Shown in pieces: positions 1 through 8,123 of a stretch of DNA of 37,030 nt (position 1 is the first letter of the stretch; every line of letters starts with the position of its first letter). A program made the position numbers and the translations under genes. A model generated the notes under the pieces. That model was not told the DNA's origin, did no database searches, and saw only the letters and a list, made by a program, of their open reading frames with translations. The stretch is from Rhizobiales bacterium Ga0077530. Its GTDB lineage: Bacteria > Pseudomonadota > Alphaproteobacteria > Rhizobiales > Hyphomicrobiaceae. The stretch covers positions 1 to 37,030 of the forward strand of contig LNEA01000008.1 of NCBI GenBank assembly GCA_001464855.1. The letters are read 5' to 3'.

Positions 1-905
1 TCATCGGCTTTTCGGGCCTCAAGGGACGCGAAGAGGACAAGCTCGCCCTGCTTGCGCCTTTGGCTGACGTCTATGGCGACGACTGGTGGTACCGGAGCCT
101 GCTTGCCTTCGCCGAGTTGGAATTGGGGCACTTCAATCGGGCATTGCCAAATATCGAAGCGTCCCTCAGGGCATTTCCGCGCAACGCGAATGCGGCGCAT
201 ATCCGATCGCACCTCTATTACGAGGTCGGCGAGCGGCGCGCTGGACTGGCCTTTCTCAACGATTGGGCGCGCGATTATTCCCGAAGCGGCGCCTTGCACT
301 GTCACGTGAGTTGGCATCAGGCGCTGTGGTCGATGGAACTCGGCCATACCGATGACGCCTGGCGGATCTATGAGCAGAATCTGCGTCCCGATGCGGCTTG
401 GGGGCCGCAGATCAACGTGCTCACCGACTGCGCCTCGTTCCTCTTTCGCGCGGAGCTTGCCGGCGAACAGCGCCGGCCGGAGCTCTGGCAGGAACTCAGC
501 CGGTACGCAGCAACGTGGTTTCCCGATCCTGGTGTTGGATTTGCCGATCTTCACGCGGCGCTAGCCCATGCGATGGCTGGCAACGGCGCGGCGCTCGAAA
601 AGATCATGCGCACGCCCAAAGGGCCGGCAGCGGACATTGTCGTGCCGATGGCGGACGCCTTTGCAGCCTTTGCGCGCTCCGACTGGGACGGGACTATCGC
701 CGCCATCGAACCTTATCTTGGCGCGCATGAGCGGCTGGGCGGGAGCCGGGCGCAGCGGGATCTCGTGGAGTACACATTGGTCGGCGCGATGCTGCGCTCG
801 GGCCGACCCGTGGAGGATGTCGCACGTCGGATCGCTACCCGCCGTCCGCAGAACGCCAGGGAAGGCGGCTATCCTGTCAAAGAACTGCGCTCGCACCCGA
901 TTTGA
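1..905 (+). CDS. TTC38-like tetratricopeptide repeat protein (5' end outside window)
   Basis: The frame is open from position 3 to the stop at 903-905, so about 300 C-terminal residues are visible and the true start lies upstream of the window. The protein is alpha-helical with repeated Ala/Leu-rich helix pairs. It carries a CHVSWHQALWSMELGH segment, which resembles the His-Trp-His helix motif of the TTC38 branch of TPR proteins, preceded by helices of the type FNRALPNIEASLRAFPRN. I see no signal peptide or membrane segment in the visible part. TTC38-type proteins have no well-defined bacterial biochemical role, so no reaction is proposed. The gene runs toward the nusG-like gene with only 13 bases between the stops. 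It probably belongs to the chromosomal flank and not to the polysaccharide cluster. Confidence 0.75.
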   Translation, partial: IGFSGLKGREEDKLALLAPLADVYGDDWWYRSLLAFAELELGHFNRALPNIEASLRAFPRNANAAHIRSHLYYEVGERRAGLAFLNDWARDYSRSGALHCHVSWHQALWSMELGHTDDAWRIYEQNLRPDAAWGPQINVLTDCASFLFRAELAGEQRRPELWQELSRYAATWFPDPGVGFADLHAALAHAMAGNGAALEKIMRTPKGPAADIVVPMADAFAAFARSDWDGTIAAIEPYLGAHERLGGSRAQRDLVEYTLVGAMLRSGRPVEDVARRIATRRPQNAREGGYPVKELRSHPI

Positions 906-918
906 TGAGACTAGCGAA

Positions 919-1476
919 CTAGAATTCCCGCACGCTCGCCGTCGTCACTCTCAGGCGGATTTCCTGACGCAACAAGCGCATGAGCAGAACCAGCCGGTCC
1001 TTATCGTTCATCTCGACAATCGTCGCGACTAGGCCATCGAACGGGCCTCCGTTCAAACGGATTTCCTGGCCAATTTTGTAGGGCGTGATGGGTCGCGTAA
1101 TCACGCCGTCCACCTCGCGCGCGCGCAATCCCTCGATGAAACCGGACTCAACAAAGGCCGGTCGATCGCCGTAGCTGATTACGGAGCGCACGCCGTGCGT
1201 CGACAGAATCGATCGCCACAGGGACAGGTCGGGGGCGACTTGGGCGAAGATGTAGCCAGGGAAGATTGGGCGGGCGACATCGTGCACCCGCCGTGCATGC
1301 CGAACCCTTCGCAGTTCGGTCGGGCAATAGACCTTGAACTGCTGGCGAACTAGGTTTTCGACAGCGACACGTTCACGGTGGGGATGTGTGTTGACCGCCA
1401 CCCATCGCGTAGTGATGTCGGGCTTTCGGTCAACGTGTGGAACGGGCTCGGCTTCTGGTCCAACGCTTCCGTCCAT
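919..1476 (-). CDS. NusG/RfaH-family transcription antitermination protein
   Basis: The product is 185 residues from the ATG at 1476-1474, which has a GGAG ribosome binding site 7 bases upstream; an upstream in-frame start at 1509 has less support. Residues about 23-122 form a NusG N-terminal (NGN) domain, recognised by RWVAVNTHPHRERVAVENL and the IFPGYIFAQV strand, which contacts the RNA polymerase clamp in this family. Residues about 134-165 form a KOW domain (IGQEIRLNGGPFDGL). Housekeeping nusG normally sits beside secE and ribosomal genes. A lone paralogue at the edge of a glycan cluster is typical of specialised factors such as RfaH, UpxY or LoaP, which let polymerase read through long surface-polysaccharide operons. 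Here the target would be the more than 30 kb plus-strand gene run, but that is inference. It is transcribed divergently from the export genes. Confidence 0.88.
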   Translation of the reverse strand: MDGSVGPEAEPVPHVDRKPDITTRWVAVNTHPHRERVAVENLVRQQFKVYCPTELRRVRHARRVHDVARPIFPGYIFAQVAPDLSLWRSILSTHGVRSVISYGDRPAFVESGFIEGLRAREVDGVITRPITPYKIGQEIRLNGGPFDGLVATIVEMNDKDRLVLLMRLLRQEIRLRVTTASVREF

Positions 1477-1659
1477 TGAACTACTCCGGCACTCACGACG
1501 AACGCACATCCGGGCACATACCGAACCTCTTGCACTTTGCTATCGTGCAGATCGGCAAGGCGCAAGCCGCCGCTTTTCGTCGCGACCTGCGATGCGCGGA
1601 TCGCATTCGCAGCACCGCGCACTCACGCCGCCCTTCCGCATCGGCGTGATTGTTGGCGT

Positions 1660-2153
1660 ATGTGTTCGTTCTTTTCGAATGCAGATCCTGAAATTTGCAA
1701 GGCGGTCGTTGAGCTTCAATCGGAATTCGATGGCGAGCTATTGCTCTTCGACTCGTCGCCGACGCCGATGCCCACCCTGACCTTGGCTGAGTGGGCCGCC
1801 GTGGCTTATGTGCCGATTCAGACACAGCCCGAGAGGTTGCTTCGAGTGGGTGCCAGCGCCAACTGCTTGCAGCGGCTCGTGACAAAGGTGGCTCGATGCG
1901 TGCCACCATCACCGCTCTCGCTGGGCGTTTCGGTGGCGGTGTCCGAGGGATTGCAGAGCAATTACTTGATGATGGGCTGGCCCATATCTTCGCGACCAAC
2001 GCTTAGAGCGACGTATGCAGTCGGCCGCAGCAGCGATCAAGCGTTCAACGTGCCGCTGCCGGAATTGGCGAGTGGATTGCCTGGGAATTGGTCGTCGCGC
2101 GCCCTCGTGGCCTGCTTGAAAGCATGCTAACCAGAAGCGTTGTTGAAATTTAA
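1660..2153 (+). pseudogene. Possible decayed small gene with helix-turn-helix-like segment
   Basis: This lies in the 740-base gap between the antiterminator gene and the Wza-type gene, where no intact convincing gene is visible. From the ATG at 1660 one frame gives a plausible N-terminal piece of about 65 residues. Near 1850 the more protein-like reading moves to another frame, giving LLAAARDKGGSMRATITALA followed by a short helix pair ending DDGLAHIF before a TAG at 2004-2006. That piece resembles a winged-helix DNA-binding segment. Past the stop the same frame continues with WIAWELVVARPRGLLESM to a TAA near 2151. Frame changes plus an in-frame stop suggest a decayed gene, but chance open frames in GC-rich DNA are a real alternative. 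The rest of the gap presumably holds the divergent promoters; I could not place them. Confidence 0.25.
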
Positions 2154-2216
2154 GCATTGCGGAGTGGGAGAGGGTCGGCCACGGCCCAATCCCATCGGTG
2201 GCGGAGAGTTGGGGCA

Positions 2217-3035
2217 ATGCAAATCATGCAAAGGGGGCCCCGCCCCCTGTTCGTTTCGGTTATTTTGACGCTCTTGATTGGTGCAGCTCTGGCAGGGTGT
2301 GGCGCCGCCTTGAATGAAACGACCACAGCCTCCGTTGGCGGTGAGCCAATGATGTCCACTGCGGGATTGGGTGTGCCGCCGCAGGCCCCGACCTCAAGCG
2401 CTCGGCCGATCAAAGTGAAGGCCACGGCCGCATTTTCCGAGCAGATCCGTAACTTGGAGAGCATCAGCACTCCTGGAAGCGATGGCTATCGCATCGGGCC
2501 GCAGGATGTCCTTGATATATCCGTCTATCAGGCGCCCGATCTGGCCAAGACAGTACAGGTGGCGGAGACCGGGACGATAAATCTGCCGCTGGTCGGAGAT
2601 GTTCGAGCAGGCGGCGTGACCGCGCGGGAACTCGAACGGTCCCTCAAGGCGCAGCTCAGCAAAAAGTATTTTCAGGACCCTCAGGTCACAGTCTTTGTGA
2701 GGGAGTACAACAGCCAGCGCGTGACCCTTGAAGGCTCCATCAGCAGGCCCGGCGTGTATCCCTATCGCGGTCCGACAACGCTTCTGCAGTTGGTCGCGAC
2801 GGCGGGCGGTTTGAATGACGTCGCAGATAGTTCCGAGGTCATGGTGTTCCGGACGACGAACGGTACACATCAGGCGGCCAAGTTCGACATTGGGGAGATC
2901 AAGGCCGGCCGTGCGCCGGATCCGCCGATTATTCAAGGGGATATTGTGATCGTGAACACATCGACGGGCAAGAAATTGTACAACGATATTCTGAAAACAC
3001 TACCACTCGTGGGCATGTTTGGGCTGCTTCTCTAA
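2217..3035 (+). CDS. Wza/GumB-type polysaccharide export outer-membrane lipoprotein
   Basis: The product is 272 residues from the ATG at 2217; an upstream TTG at 2157 would add 20 residues in front of a clear lipoprotein signal and is less likely. The signal is a hydrophobic run ending in the lipobox ALAGC, with the lipidated Cys at residue 28. Residues about 90-165 are the polysaccharide export (Poly_export) domain, starting YRIGPQDVLDISVYQAPDL. An SLBB-type beta-grasp domain follows from about residue 167 (VTLEGSISRPGVYPYRG). The last residues are hydrophobic. The protein would form the outer-membrane channel that works with the Wzc-type protein encoded 24 bases downstream. Its length is near the short GumB class and below E. 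coli Wza. It is the first gene of the plus-strand export block. Confidence 0.93.
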   Translation: MQIMQRGPRPLFVSVILTLLIGAALAGCGAALNETTTASVGGEPMMSTAGLGVPPQAPTSSARPIKVKATAAFSEQIRNLESISTPGSDGYRIGPQDVLDISVYQAPDLAKTVQVAETGTINLPLVGDVRAGGVTARELERSLKAQLSKKYFQDPQVTVFVREYNSQRVTLEGSISRPGVYPYRGPTTLLQLVATAGGLNDVADSSEVMVFRTTNGTHQAAKFDIGEIKAGRAPDPPIIQGDIVIVNTSTGKKLYNDILKTLPLVGMFGLLL

Positions 3036-3059
3036 GCGTAACGAGCGTGGGTTCTTGCA

Positions 3060-5354
3060 ATGCAGAATGGGCGAGCGATCGCACACGGTTACCCCGACGT
3101 CGGCCATGGTCGACACCTCGCTGCGGCAGACAACACGACGCCTTTGCGCGGTGTCCCTGGGAGTGTGGCGTACGCGGATGAGCCCCAAGGCCAAGATCTC
3201 CGCAGTTTGTTGTTCGAGTGCCTGAGAATTGCGTTCAAGCGGAAATGGCTGATTGTCGCCATTGCAATCGCAGTCGTTACGATCGGCGCGCTGCGATCCT
3301 TGATGATTACGCCGATGTATACGGCGACCGTTCGTATCCAAATCGATGCAAAGCCGATCAAGATCGTCGAAGGGGGGCAGGTCGAAGCATCGGAGGGCGG
3401 GAGCGACTTTCTGCGCACCCAGATCGAGCTGCTGCGGAGCGTAGCCGTGGCAGAGCGCGTTGTGACCCTCGCCAAGCTTGCAGACGACCTGGATTTTTTC
3501 AAGCCACGCGAGTTCTCATGGCTGAGCGCCATCGGTTCAATATTTGGCGGCGCGACGGCACAGGGCTTTGCGCAGCACGACAAAGCGGTGCGCGCCGAAA
3601 TTGCGGCCTACATTGTCGCGGGCAACCAGTCGGTACGTGTCGTTACGGGTTCGCGCATTGTGGATGTGAGTTACACCGATCCGGTACCGGGACGCGCGCA
3701 GCGGGTGGCAAATGTATACGCCGACGCGTTCATCGCCTCGAACCTCGATAAGCGCTTCCAGGCGAACGTCTACGCCAAGGCGTTTCTGGAGGATCAGCTT
3801 GCTCAATTGAAGATACGCCTCGAGGAAGCGGAGCAGGCCGTCATATCCTTCGCCGAGAAGGAAGAATTCGTTATCACGAGCGAGAAGTCATCGATCGCGG
3901 AATCCAACTTGACCGCTGCAAATACCGTTCTTGGCGGGATTATTTCAGAGCGCATCAAATCAGAACAGCTATGGCGTCAGGTCGAGAATGTCGACGCGCT
4001 CAATCTTCCTCAGTTCCTCTTGAACCCCGTGATCCAGGGGTTGCGCGCGTCCCGCAATACGCTCGACGGCGAATACAAGGAGAAGCTGCAGACGTTCAAG
4101 CCCGGCTATCCGGCGATGGTTCAGCTCCTGTCCCGCATGAAGGAGATCGATCGCCAAGTCGTGGCCGAGGTCAAGGCGATCAAGGAAACGCATAAGGCAG
4201 CGTACGAGCAGGTGCTGCAGCAGGAAAGTGAGATGCGCGCGCGGATCGAATCGCTGCGCGTCGAGACTTTGGACCTGCAGAGGCGCGGCATTCAGTACAA
4301 TAATCTGAAACGGGAAGCCAATACGCTTCGGACGCTCTATGAAGGAATGCTGCAGCGGTACAAGGAAGTCGACGTTGCGGGCGGTACGGGTGCAAACAAT
4401 ATTTTTGTGGTCGACAAAGCATCGCCTCCGGGGCGGCCGTCGTCGCCCAACCTGAGCCGGTCCTTGATCTTGTCGCTGATGCTGGGGTTGGGGGGAGGGT
4501 TCGGCGTAGCGTTTCTCCTCGAGCGCCTCGACGATGCGGTTCGTTCGCCGGACGAACTCGAGCGACTATCGGGAGTGCCAACACTCGGCGTGATTCCGAA
4601 AGTCGACAAGGATGCTGCTGTGGAGCAGGAGCTGCTCAATCCGCGTTCGTCGATTGCCGAGGCGTACCGCTCACTGTGTACCGCTCTCCAGTTCTCCACG
4701 GACCAAGGCTTGCCGCGGTCGCTGATTGTTTCGAGCTCGGTGCAGGCTGAAGGCAAGTCGATCACCTCCCTCGCGATCGCGCGCCATTTCGCCAATATGA
4801 ACCTGCGGGTTCTGCTCGTTGATGCTGATCTGCGTAACCCGTCGTTGCATCACAAGCTCGGTGTCGGCAATGCGGTGGGTCTCAGCAACTACTTGACGGG
4901 CGAATTGCTGCCGCCGCAGACGTTCCAGGCGACGGATGTCGACAAACTCACGTTTATGGCGACCGGCCCGCTGCCCCCCAACGCCGCTGATCTTCTTGCC
5001 GGTCCGCGTCTTCTTTCCTTGGTTTCTGTTGGGATGGAGACGTTCGATCTTATTGTCATCGATTGTCCGCCGGTGATGGGACTTGCCGACGCGCCCCTAT
5101 TGTCAAATGTCGCCGCGGCTGCCGTTTTTGTCGTCGGCGCCGGCCAAACGCGGCCTGGCCAAATCCGGGGCGCATTGAGACGCCTGCAGTTTGCGCGTAG
5201 TCCGATACTCGGAACTGTGTTGACCAAATTCGATGCACGAAATGCGCCGTACGGATACGAGTACGGCTATGGATACGGTTACGGCTATGGGGCCACGGAG
5301 ATCACCGGTCAAAGTGACGGGTCGCGAGGCCAGCGACGTCTGACACAGGCATGA
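3060..5354 (+). CDS. Wzc/ExoP-type chain-length regulator and tyrosine autokinase
   Basis: The product is 764 residues from the ATG at 3060; an in-frame TAA at 3039 limits upstream extension. After about 60 residues comes the first membrane span (WLIVAIAIAVVTIGA), then a Wzz-type periplasmic domain with long coiled coil, then a Pro-rich segment (PPGRPSSPN) and the second span. The cytoplasmic BY-kinase domain has Walker A' QAEGKS (K566), the VLLVDADLR motif (D588, D590) and Walker B LIVIDCPP (D668). The C-terminal tail has seven tyrosines alternating mostly with glycine (Y731 to Y743), the autophosphorylation cluster of this family. It controls polymer length and export with the Wza-type protein. 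Fused regulator plus kinase (PCP-2a) is the form usual in Wzx/Wzy systems. Confidence 0.95.
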   Translation: MQNGRAIAHGYPDVGHGRHLAAADNTTPLRGVPGSVAYADEPQGQDLRSLLFECLRIAFKRKWLIVAIAIAVVTIGALRSLMITPMYTATVRIQIDAKPIKIVEGGQVEASEGGSDFLRTQIELLRSVAVAERVVTLAKLADDLDFFKPREFSWLSAIGSIFGGATAQGFAQHDKAVRAEIAAYIVAGNQSVRVVTGSRIVDVSYTDPVPGRAQRVANVYADAFIASNLDKRFQANVYAKAFLEDQLAQLKIRLEEAEQAVISFAEKEEFVITSEKSSIAESNLTAANTVLGGIISERIKSEQLWRQVENVDALNLPQFLLNPVIQGLRASRNTLDGEYKEKLQTFKPGYPAMVQLLSRMKEIDRQVVAEVKAIKETHKAAYEQVLQQESEMRARIESLRVETLDLQRRGIQYNNLKREANTLRTLYEGMLQRYKEVDVAGGTGANNIFVVDKASPPGRPSSPNLSRSLILSLMLGLGGGFGVAFLLERLDDAVRSPDELERLSGVPTLGVIPKVDKDAAVEQELLNPRSSIAEAYRSLCTALQFSTDQGLPRSLIVSSSVQAEGKSITSLAIARHFANMNLRVLLVDADLRNPSLHHKLGVGNAVGLSNYLTGELLPPQTFQATDVDKLTFMATGPLPPNAADLLAGPRLLSLVSVGMETFDLIVIDCPPVMGLADAPLLSNVAAAAVFVVGAGQTRPGQIRGALRRLQFARSPILGTVLTKFDARNAPYGYEYGYGYGYGYGATEITGQSDGSRGQRRLTQA

Positions 5355-5364
5355 ATGTGGTGAA

Positions 5365-5976
5365 ATGCGTGAGGCAACGGCTCTCGAGATTGCAGTAGGT
5401 CTTCTCCATTTGCCGTCTCGCGTGCGGGCGCTGCGCGCAAGCGACCTGCCATCCGATCTGGACACCTTGCTTCGTATTGTTGCCGGTGATGACCGCGCAC
5501 TCGCTGACGCCCTGCGGTCCGGCGATGTAGCGGAGCAGACCGTCCTATCCGCCGCAAGTTTCTACATAGAGCAGGTTCTGCTGCATCCAGATGCCGACAG
5601 TTATCGCGCGCTCGGCGTGAACCCTGATGCGACAACCGATCAGCTACGACGCCACATGGCGCTGCTGCTCCGCTGGCTTCACCCCGATCGCGAGGCAAAT
5701 GTCGCACGCGTGGTTTTTGTCGGGCGGGTCACTGAGGCATGGAACAACCTGAAGACAGTTGAGCGGCGCGCGATCTACGACGCCGCGCGCGGAAGGTCCA
5801 CTGCTGCCGGATCGTCTGGGCTGCCGGCGCGATCGGAGGCCGCGAACGCCCTGCGTAGCAACGCGCAAGGCGCAAACAGCCGGCTTCGTCGATTTGAAAA
5901 GAGGCCTCCGCTTCGGCGCTCTCCGTCCCGCAGCGTATGGCATTTTTTGCGCCATTTGATGGGTCAGGATCGCTAG
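5365..5976 (+). CDS. J-domain (DnaJ-like) protein of polysaccharide locus
   Basis: The product is 203 residues from the ATG at 5365, starting 10 bases after the autokinase stop. Residues about 78-140 form a J domain: YRALGVNPDAT, the HPD triad at residues 106-108 (RWLHPDRE), and the closing helix ending RRAIYDAARG. HPD is the signature that stimulates Hsp70 ATPase, so it should recruit DnaK. There is no Gly/Phe region, zinc finger or DnaJ C-terminal substrate domain. The 75 residues before the J domain are helical and unrecognised, and the C-terminal 60 residues are Arg/Ser-rich and probably disordered, ending in a short amphipathic WHFLRHLMG. No signal peptide is visible, so it is presumably cytoplasmic. 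A role in quality control or switching of the kinase complex is inference from position only. Confidence 0.8.
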   Translation: MREATALEIAVGLLHLPSRVRALRASDLPSDLDTLLRIVAGDDRALADALRSGDVAEQTVLSAASFYIEQVLLHPDADSYRALGVNPDATTDQLRRHMALLLRWLHPDREANVARVVFVGRVTEAWNNLKTVERRAIYDAARGRSTAAGSSGLPARSEAANALRSNAQGANSRLRRFEKRPPLRRSPSRSVWHFLRHLMGQDR

Positions 5977-6066
5977 AGCGTCATGATGGAGTGCATCTCT
6001 CTCCCCGCGAAGGGGAGGGCGACAAGTGCATCCTTCGTCGTGCGATCAACGGTTTCGGTGAACGAG

Positions 6067-7476
6067 ATGTCCGAGGAAAAGCCGTCGCGTCTAACACGCA
6101 TTTTGCTGTTTGGCTTGCTCGGGACAGCCTTGCTGTGGGCTATCATGACCCACAGTTTTGTTGCGGCGCTGACACGTGTGGAACCGACGTACGCGCTGTT
6201 GGTGCGACCCGACGATCCTGGCGTTTTGGAAGCTCTTGCGGATCGGTCAATCGATCGCCTCCGGAGCGTCACGGCGCCGGGCGCCGCTCCCACGCGTTTC
6301 GGATTCAAGGCGACAAGCGGCCCGCCCAGTGGCACGGCGACAGCCAACGAGGGGCAAGGTCCGACAGTTGACGAAATCGCGCGCACGAAGGCCGGCCTTC
6401 AGGAATGGGCGGAAGCGATGCTAGCCCAGGAGCCAGGGAATGTGCGCGCCCTGGTCGTACTGGGTGAACTTAACCGCGACAGGGACAAGAGTGACGCGGC
6501 CGCAGTTTTCCTGCGCTCAAGCGCGCGCAGATCGATCCGCGAGCCGGTGCCACTGGCATGGCTGATCGACGATGCTATCGAAAAGCAGGACTGGCCAATG
6601 GTCATGCAGCACGCGGACATTCTCATGCGAATGCACCCGCGTACCATTTCTCATCTGACGCCGCTGATCGCGCGCCTTGCCGAGTCACCGGAGACCGCAC
6701 TCCTTGTGAAGGAGGCCTTGCGGACGTCACCGACATGGCGAACCGCGTTCTTCGCAGACCTGCCCGCCGCGGTGACGGACGCACGAACGCCGCTCGATCT
6801 TTTCCTCGCGATCAAGGATACGTCGCCGCCCACCATCTCAGAGATCAGAGGCTATCTGAATTTTCTGATTCAACGGAAGTACTTTGATCTCGCTTACTAT
6901 ACGTGGCTCCAGTTTCTTCCACCTCAGCAGCTTGCGTCAGTCGGTCTAATGGTCAACGGCAGCTTTGAGACGAAGCCGTCAGATTTGCCGTTTGATTGGA
7001 CGCTTCCCCTCGACGGGACTGCGAGTGTCTCTATTGCGAGTCGCCCGGACCGCCCGACAGCTCGTGCCCTGGTCGTGCACTTCGGTCATGGACGGGTCGA
7101 ACTCGGCGGCACCAGCCAATTGCTCCGCTTGCAGCCGGGCAACTATCAGCTCGAGGGAGAAGCGCAGGGCGATGTGGTCGGGCGACGGAGCGTCAGGTGG
7201 CGAGTGACGTGTCTCGAAAATCAGAAGACGGTTGGCCAAAGTGACATGTTTCTTGGCGAGATGATCTCCTGGAAGGCATTTTCGTTCGCCGTGAATGTCC
7301 CTGCGACAGGCTGTACGGCCCAGCGTCTGAGCTTGGATCTGGATGCTCGCTCGCCGACCGAGCGCTTTGTGTCCGGGGCAATCTGGTTCGACGATTTGTC
7401 GATACGGCGGGTATCGAGCGCGGCACAGCAGCCGACGGGCGCGCTGGCGCCCCAAGGCCCCCGTCGGCAGCAGTAA
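6067..7476 (+). CDS. Membrane-anchored TPR protein with C-terminal jelly-roll-like domain
   Basis: The product is 469 residues from the ATG at 6067. An earlier ATG at 5983 would add 28 residues that do not look protein-like ahead of the membrane segment. Residues about 11-35 are a single N-terminal span (ILLFGLLGTALLWAIM). A helical TPR-like region follows (ALVVLGELNRDRDKSDAA and later repeats) to about residue 285. From residue 297, NGSFE opens a beta-rich domain of the kind that begins many carbohydrate-binding jelly rolls, with later strands such as LLRLQPGNYQLEGEAQG and a closing GAIWFDDLSIRRV. It is likely anchored in the inner membrane with its bulk in the periplasm. A glycan- or complex-binding role in assembly fits the neighbours but is not shown. 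I cannot give it a family name. Confidence 0.7.
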   Translation: MSEEKPSRLTRILLFGLLGTALLWAIMTHSFVAALTRVEPTYALLVRPDDPGVLEALADRSIDRLRSVTAPGAAPTRFGFKATSGPPSGTATANEGQGPTVDEIARTKAGLQEWAEAMLAQEPGNVRALVVLGELNRDRDKSDAAAVFLRSSARRSIREPVPLAWLIDDAIEKQDWPMVMQHADILMRMHPRTISHLTPLIARLAESPETALLVKEALRTSPTWRTAFFADLPAAVTDARTPLDLFLAIKDTSPPTISEIRGYLNFLIQRKYFDLAYYTWLQFLPPQQLASVGLMVNGSFETKPSDLPFDWTLPLDGTASVSIASRPDRPTARALVVHFGHGRVELGGTSQLLRLQPGNYQLEGEAQGDVVGRRSVRWRVTCLENQKTVGQSDMFLGEMISWKAFSFAVNVPATGCTAQRLSLDLDARSPTERFVSGAIWFDDLSIRRVSSAAQQPTGALAPQGPRRQQ

Positions 7477-7607
7477 TTGTGGGACCTGAACCGAGCCACC
7501 GGCATGTATGACGTGTTGTCTGCCTTGCCGGCGCTCGCACCCGCGCGCTAGCTTTCCGCGCGCGAATAGAGGCTACGTCGCCAGTGCATTGTCTGTGAGG
7601 TCACTGA

Positions 7608-8027
7608 ATGGACATTTACACGAAGCGCTCTGCAATCAGATGGGTCCATGGCGCCCTTGTTGTGTCAATTGCGCTCGGCGTGGCGCCCCGTCCTACGTTG
7701 GCTGCCGAGATCGTGCCGATCAAGGGCGAGGTTCTTGCGAATACTGGCACCGGCTATCAACCTGTCGGCGATCGCATGAAACTCAATGAAGGCGATGCGG
7801 TCATTGCCGCAGCTGGTTCGCAAGGCTCGCTCGTCTACGAAGGCGGTTGCACGGTCGATGTCGTGCCGGGAATGGTGGCGTGGGTCGAGTCGAAGCCGCC
7901 GTGCTCGGAAGGAAGTGCACCAGCCGCTGCGCCGCCGCCGCTCGCCCCAACAAAAACCTTCAACCGCGATTGGTTGGTCGGCGGCGCGGCCCAATTGAAG
8001 CGCACCACAATTCCAGCTGGCCCATGA
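7608..8027 (+). CDS. Small exported FecR-like protein
   Basis: The product is 139 residues from the ATG at 7608, preceded by GAGG at good spacing. The N-terminus is a signal peptide (ALVVSIALGVAPRPTLAA) with likely cleavage near residue 33. The mature part reads like the beta-strand module of FecR domains: IKGEVLANTGTGYQPV, then GDRMKLNEGDAV, then VYEGGCTVDVVPGMVAWV. Two cysteines, in GGCTV and PPCSE, could form a disulfide. A Pro/Ala-rich linker and a short C-terminus follow. No membrane anchor other than the signal is visible, so it is probably soluble in the periplasm or bound to a partner. Its place between the TPR/jelly-roll gene and the polymerase/ligase gene suggests an accessory assembly role. 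A 131-base gap precedes it and no promoter could be identified there. Confidence 0.7.
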   Translation: MDIYTKRSAIRWVHGALVVSIALGVAPRPTLAAEIVPIKGEVLANTGTGYQPVGDRMKLNEGDAVIAAAGSQGSLVYEGGCTVDVVPGMVAWVESKPPCSEGSAPAAAPPPLAPTKTFNRDWLVGGAAQLKRTTIPAGP

Positions 8028-8110
8028 CCGTGGACACTTGTTTTGCAACGGACGGCATCGATTGCCAGCTAACGGCGCGAGAGGCATCGGACGCCGAAAA
8101 CGGCGAGTGA
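8024..8110 (+). CDS. Possible 28-residue coupled reading frame
   Basis: An ATG at 8024 overlaps the stop of the FecR-like gene as ATGA and opens a 28-codon frame ending at 8110, just before the ribosome binding site of the next gene. The peptide (starting MTVDTCFATDGID) is acidic, has two cysteines and no membrane span. There is no clear Shine-Dalgarno sequence, so only the overlap and position support translation. It could equally be a chance frame. Confidence 0.18.
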   Translation: MTVDTCFATDGIDCQLTAREASDAENGE

Positions 8111-8123
8111 GGGGCACATCCAA

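Noticed and set aside
1493-1999. Minus-strand open frame of 168 codons opposite the gap region
   Set aside because: Its product is Ser/Arg/Pro-rich low-complexity sequence of the kind that arises opposite GC-rich DNA, with no domain and no ribosome binding site.
7540-7565. CGCGCG repeats flanking a short loop upstream of the FecR-like gene
   Set aside because: CGCGCG is self-complementary and common in such DNA; the stem is short and no further signal supports a terminator.
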